Assembly (NCBI RefSeq): GCF_049546785.1
Contig: NZ_JBMWAN010000003.1
Coordinates: 372,001-436,000 of the forward strand
DNA length: 64,000 nt
Direction: 5' to 3'
Source: Nitrospira_D sp035465795
GTDB taxonomy: Bacteria > Nitrospirota > Nitrospiria > Nitrospirales > Nitrospiraceae
Shown: in pieces, positions 17,438 through 25,966 of the stretch
How positions within the stretch are numbered: position 1 is the first letter of the stretch
How the letters are laid out: every line of letters starts with the position of its first letter
Program-made: the position numbers and the translations under genes
The notes under the pieces: model-generated
Database searches by the model: none
Seen by the model: only the letters and a program-made list of their open reading frames with translations
Told to the model about the DNA's origin: nothing

Positions 17438-19454
17438 GGAAGCGAGTATGGCCAAGGGGTTCTCTCCCGGCCCTGCGGCGCACGACGAGCAGGAGCCGCG
17501 CGCCGATTCCTTGCCGATGCCGACCTTGCGTGTGTTGGCGTTGTCGGCAGCCGCGGCGCCGGCCGAGACCAATCCGGCCCTGAATCGTGAAAGCCCGGAA
17601 TGGCTGTACCTGGCGGAGGCGCTCAAACAGGTCCCATCCGAGAAGACCCGGTGGGTGGAAGCGGTGCTGACAGCGCTGCAGGAGCCGGCACGCGAGGATC
17701 GCGCCCTGGTGCAGCTTGCGGCGGTCTTGTCCTGTACCGCAGTGGAGGTGATGGCAATTGTCCTGGCCGCGGCGGTCGATGAAGAGCTGATGGTGGGCCG
17801 CGCCCTGGCTTTTCTGCAAGCTCCCGTCGGCGGCGCCCGTCCGACCCTGGGGTTGCTGGCGGCTGCGTGCGCGGATGTGGTTGAGCCGGGACGACGTGTT
17901 CTCGATGTCCTGTTGACCGGAGCGGCGATCCGGAGCGGTCTTCTTGTGTTGAATGGCGATGACGGGCCCCTGCCGGAACGCGCGGTATCCGTTCCTCAGG
18001 CAATCGGGTTGGCGTTGCGCGGGTATGACGGCCTGTGGCCCGGGGCGACGATCGGTGTCGGCGCCGAATCGGAGGTGGCGCTGCCTCCGTCCGTTCTTGA
18101 CTCGGCGACGCGGTATGCCCGGAGCGTGACGGCGGCGGCGCATCAGAGTCTCCTGATCCGGAGCGGATTCCTGGCTGAAGCGAAATCGGCGGCGGCGGCC
18201 ATCGCTGAGGCCGTGCATTGCCGGCCTGTGTTCGTTGAAACGGATAAGCTTTCAGGCCTGGGGCCGTGGTTGCTGCTCCGTGGATTGCTCCCGGTTTTCG
18301 TGATGGAAGTGGCTCCGGGCGAGCGGAAGGGATTGCCGGACATTCCGGGTTATGCGGGCCCGGTGTTGGCGGTCACAGGATCGGAAGGTTCGGTCGAGCG
18401 CGCCGGACGCGCCGTGCCTTGTTGGACGGTGCCTGTTCCAACGGCACAGGAGCGTCAAGGCTTGTGGCATCAGGTGATCGGAGATGGCGACTCGGCCGGA
18501 GCCCTGGCGCAGTCCCATCGCCATAGCAGTGCGCGGATCCAGATCCTGGGCGCGCTGGCTCGCCGCCGGGCTTCGTTGCAGGGGCGCACCGATCCGGATG
18601 TGGCCGACGTGGTGTCCGTCTCGGTGACCGGAGTCGGGACGGGATTGGATACCCTGGCGGAAGCGTTGTGCGACGCGATTCCTGACGACGCCCTGGTGGT
18701 GCCGGCTTCCCTGCGGCGTGAGCTTGATGTGCTGGCTGTTCGCTGTCGCCTGCGGGAGGGGCTGGCGTCGCCACTCGGCGTGGCGGTGACGACGCGGTAT
18801 CGTCCCGGCGTGCGGGCGCTCTTTGTCGGTCCGTCCGGCACGGGGAAGACCCTGGCCGCCGGGTGGCTGGCGACCAGGCTGGGCCTGCCGTTGTACCGTG
18901 TCGATCTGGCGTCGGTGACCAGCAAATATATCGGCGAGACCGAGAAGAATCTCGCCCAACTCTTTGCCCAGGCCGAGCGATCGGACGTGGTGTTGCTCTT
19001 TGACGAGGCCGATTCACTCTTCGGCAAGCGCACTGAGATCAAAGATTCCAACGACCGTTTTGCCAACGCGCAGACGAATTATGTGTTGCAACGGATCGAG
19101 TCCTACGACGGGATCGTCCTGCTCACGAGCAATAGCCGCAGTCGTTTCGACGGGGCGTTCTCCCGGCGGCTCGACGTGATCATCGAATTTCCTGCGCCGG
19201 GCCCTGAGGAGCGGCGGGAACTCTGGGTGGCGCACTTGGGGCCGGAGCATCGGTTGACGGCCTGTGAGCTGAATCGACTGGCCGCGACGGTCGACTTGGC
19301 CGGCGGGCATATCCGCAATGTGGTGCTGACGGCCGCGGTCGTGGCACAGGATGCCGGCCGTTCCATCGGCTTTGCCGATCTCGCGGTGGGCCTCATCGCC
19401 GAATATCGCAAGCTGGGGCGGCAGGTGCCGGTGGAGTTGATGAGGTCGGTGTAG
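17409..19454 (+). CDS. AAA+ ATPase of the contractile injection system (Afp15-like)
   Basis: The 681-aa protein has a ~450-residue N-terminal region and a C-terminal AAA+ module. Walker A is GPSGTGKT at residues 474-481 (Lys480) and Walker B is VLLFDEADSLFG with Asp532-Glu533. Sensor 1 lies in IVLLTSNSRSRFDGAFSRRL, including the paired arginines of the finger. An ATPase of this build is a hallmark gene of extracellular CIS loci (Afp15/Pvc15), where it assists assembly or cargo loading. AAAGGAGA at 17397-17404 favours ATG 17409. The last ~38 codons recur as a broken copy at 20764-20901. Confidence 0.9.
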   Translation: MGPVESLGVEEASMAKGFSPGPAAHDEQEPRADSLPMPTLRVLALSAAAAPAETNPALNRESPEWLYLAEALKQVPSEKTRWVEAVLTALQEPAREDRALVQLAAVLSCTAVEVMAIVLAAAVDEELMVGRALAFLQAPVGGARPTLGLLAAACADVVEPGRRVLDVLLTGAAIRSGLLVLNGDDGPLPERAVSVPQAIGLALRGYDGLWPGATIGVGAESEVALPPSVLDSATRYARSVTAAAHQSLLIRSGFLAEAKSAAAAIAEAVHCRPVFVETDKLSGLGPWLLLRGLLPVFVMEVAPGERKGLPDIPGYAGPVLAVTGSEGSVERAGRAVPCWTVPVPTAQERQGLWHQVIGDGDSAGALAQSHRHSSARIQILGALARRRASLQGRTDPDVADVVSVSVTGVGTGLDTLAEALCDAIPDDALVVPASLRRELDVLAVRCRLREGLASPLGVAVTTRYRPGVRALFVGPSGTGKTLAAGWLATRLGLPLYRVDLASVTSKYIGETEKNLAQLFAQAERSDVVLLFDEADSLFGKRTEIKDSNDRFANAQTNYVLQRIESYDGIVLLTSNSRSRFDGAFSRRLDVIIEFPAPGPEERRELWVAHLGPEHRLTACELNRLAATVDLAGGHIRNVVLTAAVVAQDAGRSIGFADLAVGLIAEYRKLGRQVPVELMRSV

Positions 19455-19464
19455 GACGCAAGAC

Positions 19465-20643
19465 ATGCCTGCCGCGTTAGCCACAAAGCCCGAAGAGAAG
19501 AGGCGAGGCCGGTTGGAGACTCAGTCGATCGCTGTGTCTACACTGGATGCCGGACAGGGACTTGGTGCCTCCGCCGGTCTCCCGCTATTTCTCCAGCCCA
19601 AGCTCGCTATCAGCCAACCGGGTGATCCGTACGAGCAGGAAGCCGACCGGGTCGCGGACCAGATCCTGCGCATGCCGGAGCCGACCGTGCAGCGGCAATG
19701 CGCGGCCTGTTCGGCGGGTGGGCCGCCATGCCAAGCCTGCGGAGAAGAACGGATCTCATTGTCGCGGAAGCCGGACGGTGTGGCAGGGGGTGATGCCCCG
19801 GGATCAGTTCAGTCAGTCATTCGTTCACCGGGACAGCCGCTGGCTCCTGCCATCCGGACATTCTTTGAGCCGCGCTTCGGGCAGGATTTGAGCCATGTTC
19901 GAGTCCATACGGACGAAGAGGCGCAACGGTCGGCGCGGGACGTCAATGCCTTGGCTTATACGGTGGGCTCTCATGTCGTGTTTGGTGCAGGGCGCTATAA
20001 CCCAGGCTCGTCGGAAGGTCGCCTGTTACTGGCTCATGAGTTGGCGCATGTATCTCAGCAGAGCACGATCATCCTGCCCTACAGGGATCCTAAATCCCCC
20101 CAAACATTTAACTTTGGGGCAGCTGACACTGTCGGCTTAGTAGAGGATTCTTTTACCCTAAAAAAGGATAAAGAAACTAAACCCTGGATAGAATTAATAA
20201 CGGTTACGTTTGCTGCAAAATCAACGGACTCTGACGGTGAAGAATATTGGGTCGGATCAGGGGTGGCACAATACTACAACAATGCCGCGAAGTTGCCTGA
20301 TATTGGTCTGAATCTTTCCGGTGGGCCGGTAGGTGGGGGGAAAACGAAAAGCGGAACGTTTACGGTTAAGCGAATTGAGGGGATCGGTTATATGAGTAGC
20401 AAGTATTCAGATGAATATGAACCTGCCGCTACAAAAGGAAAGGGCCGGAGATATTCAAAGGACAAACAAGGCAATATGAATTTTGCGGTGTTTTTCTACG
20501 GCGGCCAAGCGCTGCATTCAGGCCCGGTAGATTTAAGTTCTCATGGCTGCGTTCATGTTGATTGGACCGATGAGACGAACATGCAACAGTTGAACTATCA
20601 CAGCGTGGTTGGTCTCACAAAAGTGAAAGTGAAATATTCCTGA
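19465..20643 (+). CDS. DUF4157 cargo protein with L,D-transpeptidase-like C-terminus
   Basis: This 392-aa protein has a leader with LPLFLQPKLAISQPGD and a Cys motif (CAACSAGGPPCQAC, CxxCx6CxxC, possibly metal-binding). A DUF4157 domain follows, from FFEPRFGQDLSHVRVHTD to HELAHVSQQ (a HExxH motif). DUF4157 is frequent on CIS-associated toxins. From about residue 205 base composition falls clearly and the protein changes to a domain ending in LHSGPVDLSSHGCVHVDW with Cys362. This resembles the His...SHGC active site of YkuD L,D-transpeptidases and would act on peptidoglycan. No signal peptide is seen. The domain boundary and composition change suggest that the toxin end was acquired separately. 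Confidence 0.75.
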   Translation: MPAALATKPEEKRRGRLETQSIAVSTLDAGQGLGASAGLPLFLQPKLAISQPGDPYEQEADRVADQILRMPEPTVQRQCAACSAGGPPCQACGEERISLSRKPDGVAGGDAPGSVQSVIRSPGQPLAPAIRTFFEPRFGQDLSHVRVHTDEEAQRSARDVNALAYTVGSHVVFGAGRYNPGSSEGRLLLAHELAHVSQQSTIILPYRDPKSPQTFNFGAADTVGLVEDSFTLKKDKETKPWIELITVTFAAKSTDSDGEEYWVGSGVAQYYNNAAKLPDIGLNLSGGPVGGGKTKSGTFTVKRIEGIGYMSSKYSDEYEPAATKGKGRRYSKDKQGNMNFAVFFYGGQALHSGPVDLSSHGCVHVDWTDETNMQQLNYHSVVGLTKVKVKYS

Positions 20644-20763
20644 TCCTATTCCAGATCGCTTGGCAGGTATTACCCGTTGTCAGAGATAGCGACCTTTAAG
20701 TCCGAATCCACATGTTGACAAAAATAGCTGGCCAATGAGAAGTGCCGTCCCCCCATTTAAAAT

Positions 20764-20901
20764 GTTGTGGCCCAGCAGGCCGGCCGTTCGATCGGCTTTG
20801 CCGATCTCGTGGTGGGGCTTCCCGCCGAATATCGCGAGCTGGGGCGGCAGGTGCCGGTCGAATGGCAGCAGGTGTTGAGCAACTCGTCGGATTATGAGTG
20901 A
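20764..20901 (+). pseudogene. remnant of the AAA+ ATPase 3' end
   Basis: Translating this frame gives VVAQQAGRSIGFADLVVGLP followed by AEYRELGRQVPVEWQQVL. This matches almost residue for residue the last ~38 residues of the ATPase encoded at 17409-19454 (VVAQDAGRSIGFADLAVGLI, then AEYRKLGRQVPVEL). It has no start of its own, and its stop TGA at 20899-20901 lies 12 bp before the next cargo gene. The likely origin is duplication or recombination of a segment that carried the ATPase end plus a following cargo gene. Confidence 0.85.
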
Positions 20902-20912
20902 AGGGGGTTGCA

Positions 20913-23420
20913 ATGAGCCTTGGATTTGAATCCCGTGAGAGAGCCTGCGGGTGTCAGCGCGGCGGAACTGTCGTGCCGCCTCCACGGACGGGGAATGGTA
21001 CTGCGCTATCTCTTGCGCAGAGGGCCGGCCGGCTTCCGCTCTTTCTTCAAGCCAAGCTGGCGATCAGCCAACCGAAGGATCCGGCCGAAGTTGAAGCTGA
21101 TCGGGTGGCCGATCACGTGATGCGGAGGCCGGAGCCCGCAGTGCAGCAGAAATCTTCGGCCTGTGCTGCCGGCGGCCGATCCTGTCCGGTACGTGAGAAA
21201 GAGCAGCCGGGGATGGTGTCACGAAAGGCGCAGGGTGACAGGCTGGGCGATGCGCCCGCGTCGGTCCACTCCGTCATTCGCTCACCGGGGCAGCCGCTGG
21301 GTTCGGACGCCTGTGCCTTTTTTGAGCCGCGTTTCGGGCGGGAGTTCGGCCATGTCCGTGTGCATGCCGATGGAGAGGCTCAGCAGTCGGCCCGGGCCGT
21401 GAATGCCCTGGCCTATACGGTCGGCTCTCACGTTGTCTTCGGTCGTGGCGTCCCGAACATCGGCCAAGCTGCTGGCAGAGCCCTTTGGGCGCACGAGCTT
21501 GCGCACACGGTGCAGCAAGGGCCCGAGGGGGATCGACTTCAGCCCCTCAGCGTCGGTCCATCGGGCGACGTGCTGGAACGGGAGGCCGACGCCGCAGCGC
21601 TGTCGGTGATCTCCGGGCGCAGTGCACAGGTCCGTGCCGGCAGTGCCCGGACTGGCACTCGGCGCCTACAGCGCGTCGAATACGGCACGTACATCTCGAC
21701 GCTCACGGATCCGCCACTGAAGATCTTTCTCGACAATGCCGAGGTCTATTACCGAGGCTGGGGATACCCCAATGTCAAACGCATTTCCACGGTGGATGAG
21801 GTTCTCAAAGACTTGGAGAAAGCCAAGAATCACATTGATACATTCCGCATTGTGACTCACGCTGGCCCCGGGCATTTGCAGGTGGGGCTGACATCGGCGA
21901 TCTCCACCGAGGAGGTGTCGCAGGAGGAAATGGGCATGACCACGGCCCAGAGCTTCCGCCCCCTCCTCACCAAGAACAAAGTGGTGAGCAATGCTGCCTT
22001 TGCGAGGGAGATGGGCCTCTTGCGCGCGGACGCCACCACTGGCGCATTGCTCACGCGGATCGGCGTCCCCGCGACCAACCCCGGAGACGCCACGCCGCTC
22101 GGCATCCTGCTTCGGGCCATTCTGGATGCCGACCTGGTGTCGAGCGCCACTCTCGATGATGGTTCGAAGCTGGTCCTCAAGAACAAGGCGGTTCTCGACC
22201 TTTGGAACAGTCAACGCATCCGGGAGTACCGCGCCGTCGTTGAGGATGCCGCCGCGCCGGCACAACAGGCGGCGGTGAAGCAGGCTATCACCGACCTCAT
22301 TGCCGCTGCGCCAGGGGTGCTGCGGGCCGGCGGAATCGATTGGAGTTTCAACCAGACCCAGGCCGACACCATCGGCAGCGATCTCCTCGATCCTAACAAG
22401 CAGCCCGCTACCCTCAAACCTGAGCTGGGTGCCGCCATCACTGAAGGTGCAGGCAAAGGAACCTTTGTGCCCCGGCTGGCCAGGGTTCGCACCCATATCG
22501 ATGCGAACACACATATCGAGATCCGCGGCTGCAACGCCGGTTCGGACAAGAAGTTTCTGAACAGCGTTCGGTCCTTCTTCGGTCCCGCCGGCAATCTGCC
22601 GTCGATCTCTGCGCCGGACCTGTTCCAGGCGTTCTTCAAACTGGGCTTCGAGAGTTACAACTTGTCTGTGCCGGCCGATCAAAAACGGCTACAAGATACG
22701 TGGGACGATCCGACCTCGGGAATGGCTGCGGCGTTCGACGATGCCCATCGAACGCGTAACGGCGAGATGATACGGGTGGTATCGGATACGAAGCTGAGCG
22801 ATCTGCGCTCGCGCTACGGTCTTTCGCAGACAGTGCAGGAACTCACGGACCTGAATCCGGAGCTTAAGCCCGATGCCATTCATGCGGGAGACGTGGTTTG
22901 GCTCGTCGGGCACCAGCTGCCGGCCGGCCAGAGCACGAACCTCGAAGACTTCTGTGAGCGCGTCCTCGGCAACAAATACTTGTGGCCCAAGATCTGGAGC
23001 TACAATGACCACTGGTCGAAGCCGCCTGTCTTGAAGCCGACCGACATGGTATGGGTGGTATCGGCCGCGATGCGCAAGCGCGTGGCATCGGCGACACGCT
23101 CGCTTGCGGATCTCCAGGCGGACCTGCAGCAAGGCAACGCGTTCGGCATGAAGACGCCGACCAACCAGTTTAAGCTCCACGTCGATCACACTCAGCGTGC
23201 TGCGAGCGTTGGGTCCTGGTTGGAAAAGCAGGGGTATGATTTCAAAGGTCGGAGTGCGGCAGACTTGAGCAAAATATTTGCCGGAGACTTTCAGAAGAAG
23301 TTCTCTCCGGCCATGAGTGGCCACGGAGGCCAGTTCCTGACGCGCGGATTCCCAGACGTGGAGGATCCGATCTTCCCCGACGATCCGCGCTACGCCGGCC
23401 ACATCATCCGCCAACCGTGA
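20913..23420 (+). CDS. DUF4157 cargo protein with possible His/Cys protease domain and LysM repeats
   Basis: The 835-aa protein shares the cargo leader (LPLFLQAKLAISQPKD), the Cys-containing linker and the DUF4157 domain with HELAHTVQQ near residue 195. A new domain from about residue 250 holds RIVTHAGPGHLQVGL (His316) and HIEIRGCNAG (Cys540). This order and motif style recall clan CD (caspase/clostripain-like) His-Cys dyads, but the match is by eye. Two LysM-like segments follow at about 619-665 and 669-716, suggesting glycan binding. ATG 20913 has AAGGGGG just upstream. No signal peptide is present. It is a likely injected effector with enzymatic and wall-binding parts. Confidence 0.7.
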   Translation: MSLGFESRERACGCQRGGTVVPPPRTGNGTALSLAQRAGRLPLFLQAKLAISQPKDPAEVEADRVADHVMRRPEPAVQQKSSACAAGGRSCPVREKEQPGMVSRKAQGDRLGDAPASVHSVIRSPGQPLGSDACAFFEPRFGREFGHVRVHADGEAQQSARAVNALAYTVGSHVVFGRGVPNIGQAAGRALWAHELAHTVQQGPEGDRLQPLSVGPSGDVLEREADAAALSVISGRSAQVRAGSARTGTRRLQRVEYGTYISTLTDPPLKIFLDNAEVYYRGWGYPNVKRISTVDEVLKDLEKAKNHIDTFRIVTHAGPGHLQVGLTSAISTEEVSQEEMGMTTAQSFRPLLTKNKVVSNAAFAREMGLLRADATTGALLTRIGVPATNPGDATPLGILLRAILDADLVSSATLDDGSKLVLKNKAVLDLWNSQRIREYRAVVEDAAAPAQQAAVKQAITDLIAAAPGVLRAGGIDWSFNQTQADTIGSDLLDPNKQPATLKPELGAAITEGAGKGTFVPRLARVRTHIDANTHIEIRGCNAGSDKKFLNSVRSFFGPAGNLPSISAPDLFQAFFKLGFESYNLSVPADQKRLQDTWDDPTSGMAAAFDDAHRTRNGEMIRVVSDTKLSDLRSRYGLSQTVQELTDLNPELKPDAIHAGDVVWLVGHQLPAGQSTNLEDFCERVLGNKYLWPKIWSYNDHWSKPPVLKPTDMVWVVSAAMRKRVASATRSLADLQADLQQGNAFGMKTPTNQFKLHVDHTQRAASVGSWLEKQGYDFKGRSAADLSKIFAGDFQKKFSPAMSGHGGQFLTRGFPDVEDPIFPDDPRYAGHIIRQP

Positions 23421-23497
23421 GGCCGGCATCTCAACGATTCCGAGGCAAACAACGGGATCGAGAGTTTGTATGTCGTGCCGGTTTCGGAGGATCCTAA

Positions 23498-24802
23498 GTG
23501 CAGGCGATGAAAATGATGATGGCAGTTGCCTCAACGGGCAGGCACGTACCAGAGGGTCGGCGAAAGCAGACGATCACGTCGTCACTTGCTGCCTTTTCAA
23601 AAGGATCTGCATCGAGCGCAACCGCCGCTGGCCTTCCGCTTTTTCTCCAACCCAAACTGGCCATCAGTGAACCAGGCGATGCTTATGAGCAGGAGGCCGA
23701 CCGGGTGGCAGAGCGGATCATGCGGATGCCGGGGCCCGTGATGCAGCGGCAATGTACGGCCTGTGCGGCGGGGGGACCACCTTGCCCAGCCTGCGACGAA
23801 GAGAAGGCGATGCCGGTGTCGCGGAAGGCAGGCGGTGCTACGGGTGGCGAGGCACCTGTCTCAGTCGATTCAGCCATTGGTTCGCCGGGGCAGCCGTTGG
23901 CGGCATCGGTGCGCGCGTTCTTTGAACCACGGTTTGGGCAGGATCTTAGTCATGTCCGCGTGCATACGGATGGAGTGGCCCAACAATCGGCGCGAGATGT
24001 GAACGCGCTGGCGTACACAGTCGGGTCTCACGTCGTGTTCGATGCCGGGCGCTATGCCCCAGGGACTCCTGATGGACAGCGACTGCTGGCGCATGAGCTG
24101 ACGCATGTAATGCAACAGTCCGGCACCGGTACCGGTGGAGGGGCGCAGGTTCAACGCACGGTTGCGAGCACGAACTGCCGCGGGGGTGTAAGCAGCGCGC
24201 CCGCCGATCCAACAGCCACGCTGACAACCCTTGAGGAGCGGGCGGTCGGGCTCGCGCAAGCGGCGGCGATTCTGGCGGCGGTGGGGTCCGCCGCTGCGAC
24301 GATGGACATCGACGTGACCACGCATCCGGTCGGACAGTCCTTTGCCGCGCGATTCGGTCTGCCGCCTGCGGTGCGGGGTGGATTTCAGAACCGGTTTACC
24401 GGCCGCGTGCATCCCACCCTCAACGAAGCCCTGTCAAAGGAACTGGAGCGATTGTCTGACCGCTTGCAGTCGATCGCGGACTTGTATGCCGGGCCGGTGC
24501 GGTACCGGTGCATTACGGGGGCGACGACGTTTGCCGATTGTGATACACATTGCCGGGGGCGAGCCGCCTCTGCCTGTGAAGGAGTGCGCGTGATTTTCCT
24601 GTGCCCGACATTCTGGGGTATCACCGGTCCGGAACGGCAGGCCCTCCTGCTGATTCATGAGGGCGCGCATGTGCGTTTCGGCAATCCCAGTCACAGCGTG
24701 AGCGGCCGGTTGCATAATTTCCGGCATCCCGAATGCCTGGCGAGCTTTGTGGCCGATTTGTTCGGACATGGGACGAACACGCCTGCGTGCCCGGCGCCAT
24801 AA
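23498..24802 (+). CDS. DUF4157 cargo protein with M35-like zincin C-terminus
   Basis: This 434-aa protein has the same leader (LPLFLQPKLAISEPGD), the Cys motif (CTACAAGGPPCPAC) and DUF4157 with HELTHVMQQ. The C-terminal half (about residue 230 on) ends in a second zincin-like region. FADCDTHC is followed by VIFLCPTFWGIT and then LLLIHEGAHVRFG with HEGAH at 387-391. The layout Cys-x-Asp, I-x-LC-x-x-FW, HExxH resembles deuterolysin/M35-type metallopeptidases. The expected downstream Asp ligand may be in the stretch before VADLFGHG; this is uncertain. GTG 23498 follows GGAGGA at 23484-23489; ATG 23507 is an alternative. No signal peptide is visible. Confidence 0.7.
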   Translation: MQAMKMMMAVASTGRHVPEGRRKQTITSSLAAFSKGSASSATAAGLPLFLQPKLAISEPGDAYEQEADRVAERIMRMPGPVMQRQCTACAAGGPPCPACDEEKAMPVSRKAGGATGGEAPVSVDSAIGSPGQPLAASVRAFFEPRFGQDLSHVRVHTDGVAQQSARDVNALAYTVGSHVVFDAGRYAPGTPDGQRLLAHELTHVMQQSGTGTGGGAQVQRTVASTNCRGGVSSAPADPTATLTTLEERAVGLAQAAAILAAVGSAAATMDIDVTTHPVGQSFAARFGLPPAVRGGFQNRFTGRVHPTLNEALSKELERLSDRLQSIADLYAGPVRYRCITGATTFADCDTHCRGRAASACEGVRVIFLCPTFWGITGPERQALLLIHEGAHVRFGNPSHSVSGRLHNFRHPECLASFVADLFGHGTNTPACPAP

Positions 24803-24867
24803 ACGATCGCAAGGCCTGTCGGCTCACGGCAGTACCACTTAAGACCGTCTTGAAAGGAGAGATGATC

Positions 24868-25896
24868 ATGGCAAAGCGTCCCAAGGTGTGTATCGACCGG
24901 ATTTTACCCAGAGATCTCATGCGGCTGCAGCAGACGAAGCCGGTGCGAAACGGCATAAGGCGTGCTATTTCGCCGATTGGGAAAACCTGGATGAACGGCT
25001 CAACGCTCAGAGTGCGTTTTGTGGGAGGCACTCCGACTGAGCAGACCGTCGCGCGGCAACAGGCCGAGTGGTGGTCGCGGGTGGCGAACCTGAAATTTGA
25101 CTTCAATAACGCCCTGAATGCCGAGATTCGTATTGCGTTCGATCATGACGACGGGGCCTGGTCCTACGTCGGTACCGATTGCCGCAGTATCCCGTTGGAC
25201 CAACCGACGATGAATCTGGGATTTCTGGATGGCGGCACGGCGGCGCATGAGTTCGGCCACGCGATCGGGTTGGCTCATGAACACCAAAATCCGGCCGGCG
25301 GGATCCAGTGGAACGAAGCGGTGGTGATTCGTGAGGCCGCGAAATCGCCGAATTTCTGGGATGAGGCAACCGCGCGCCACAATATCCTTCGAAAGTACAG
25401 CGCGAATCAAATAAACGGTACTGCCTTTGATCCGGACTCCATCATGCTCTATTTCTTTCCTGCGTCCTGGACACTCAACGGAATCGCCACCAAAGCCAAT
25501 GAGGTGTTGTCTGCGATGGACAAGGCCTTCGTCGCCGGCGCCAAAATGTATCCGAAGGCGGGGGGGACGACAACGAACGCCGTTGAGCTGCTTGTGAATG
25601 CCAAGCGCCGCAAGCAGGCATCGATCGGAAAAGTGGGAGAAGAGGACCTGTATCGGTTTACGGCTGCGGCGGACGGGCGCTATGTCATTGACACCCTAGG
25701 TCCGACGGATGTGGTGATGAAGCTGTTCGGGCCGAACAGCGAGACCGCATTGATTGCGGAAGATGACGATTCCGGGCTCGATACCAATGCCAGCATTGCA
25801 GGTGATTTGATTGCCGGGGAGTATTTCGTGCAGGTCCGTCATTATAGTCGTCAGAGCGGGACCGGAAAGTACTCGATCAAAGTGCGAAAACTGTGA
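24868..25896 (+). CDS. metzincin-type protease with PPC domain, no signal peptide
   Basis: The 342-aa protein contains HEFGHAIGLAHEHQNP at residues 127-142, the metzincin zinc site HExxHxxGxxH. Upstream is a domain with the pattern LRVRFVGGTP and WSRVANLKFDF typical of astacin/matrixin-like folds. Residues ~250-342 form a pre-peptidase C-terminal (PPC) beta domain (YRFTAAADGRYVIDTLG, then GEYFVQVRHYS). ATG 24868 lies 7 bases after AAGGAGA. PPC proteases are usually exported with a signal peptide, which this one lacks. Its position behind the three DUF4157 genes suggests particle cargo or release by lysis. Confidence 0.78.
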   Translation: MAKRPKVCIDRILPRDLMRLQQTKPVRNGIRRAISPIGKTWMNGSTLRVRFVGGTPTEQTVARQQAEWWSRVANLKFDFNNALNAEIRIAFDHDDGAWSYVGTDCRSIPLDQPTMNLGFLDGGTAAHEFGHAIGLAHEHQNPAGGIQWNEAVVIREAAKSPNFWDEATARHNILRKYSANQINGTAFDPDSIMLYFFPASWTLNGIATKANEVLSAMDKAFVAGAKMYPKAGGTTTNAVELLVNAKRRKQASIGKVGEEDLYRFTAAADGRYVIDTLGPTDVVMKLFGPNSETALIAEDDDSGLDTNASIAGDLIAGEYFVQVRHYSRQSGTGKYSIKVRKL

Positions 25897-25966
25897 GGGC
25901 CTGTGACTGGCCGCAAAGCCATGTTGTGGTCCCTGGGGTGTGCCTTGGGGAGAAGGAGGAAGATCG

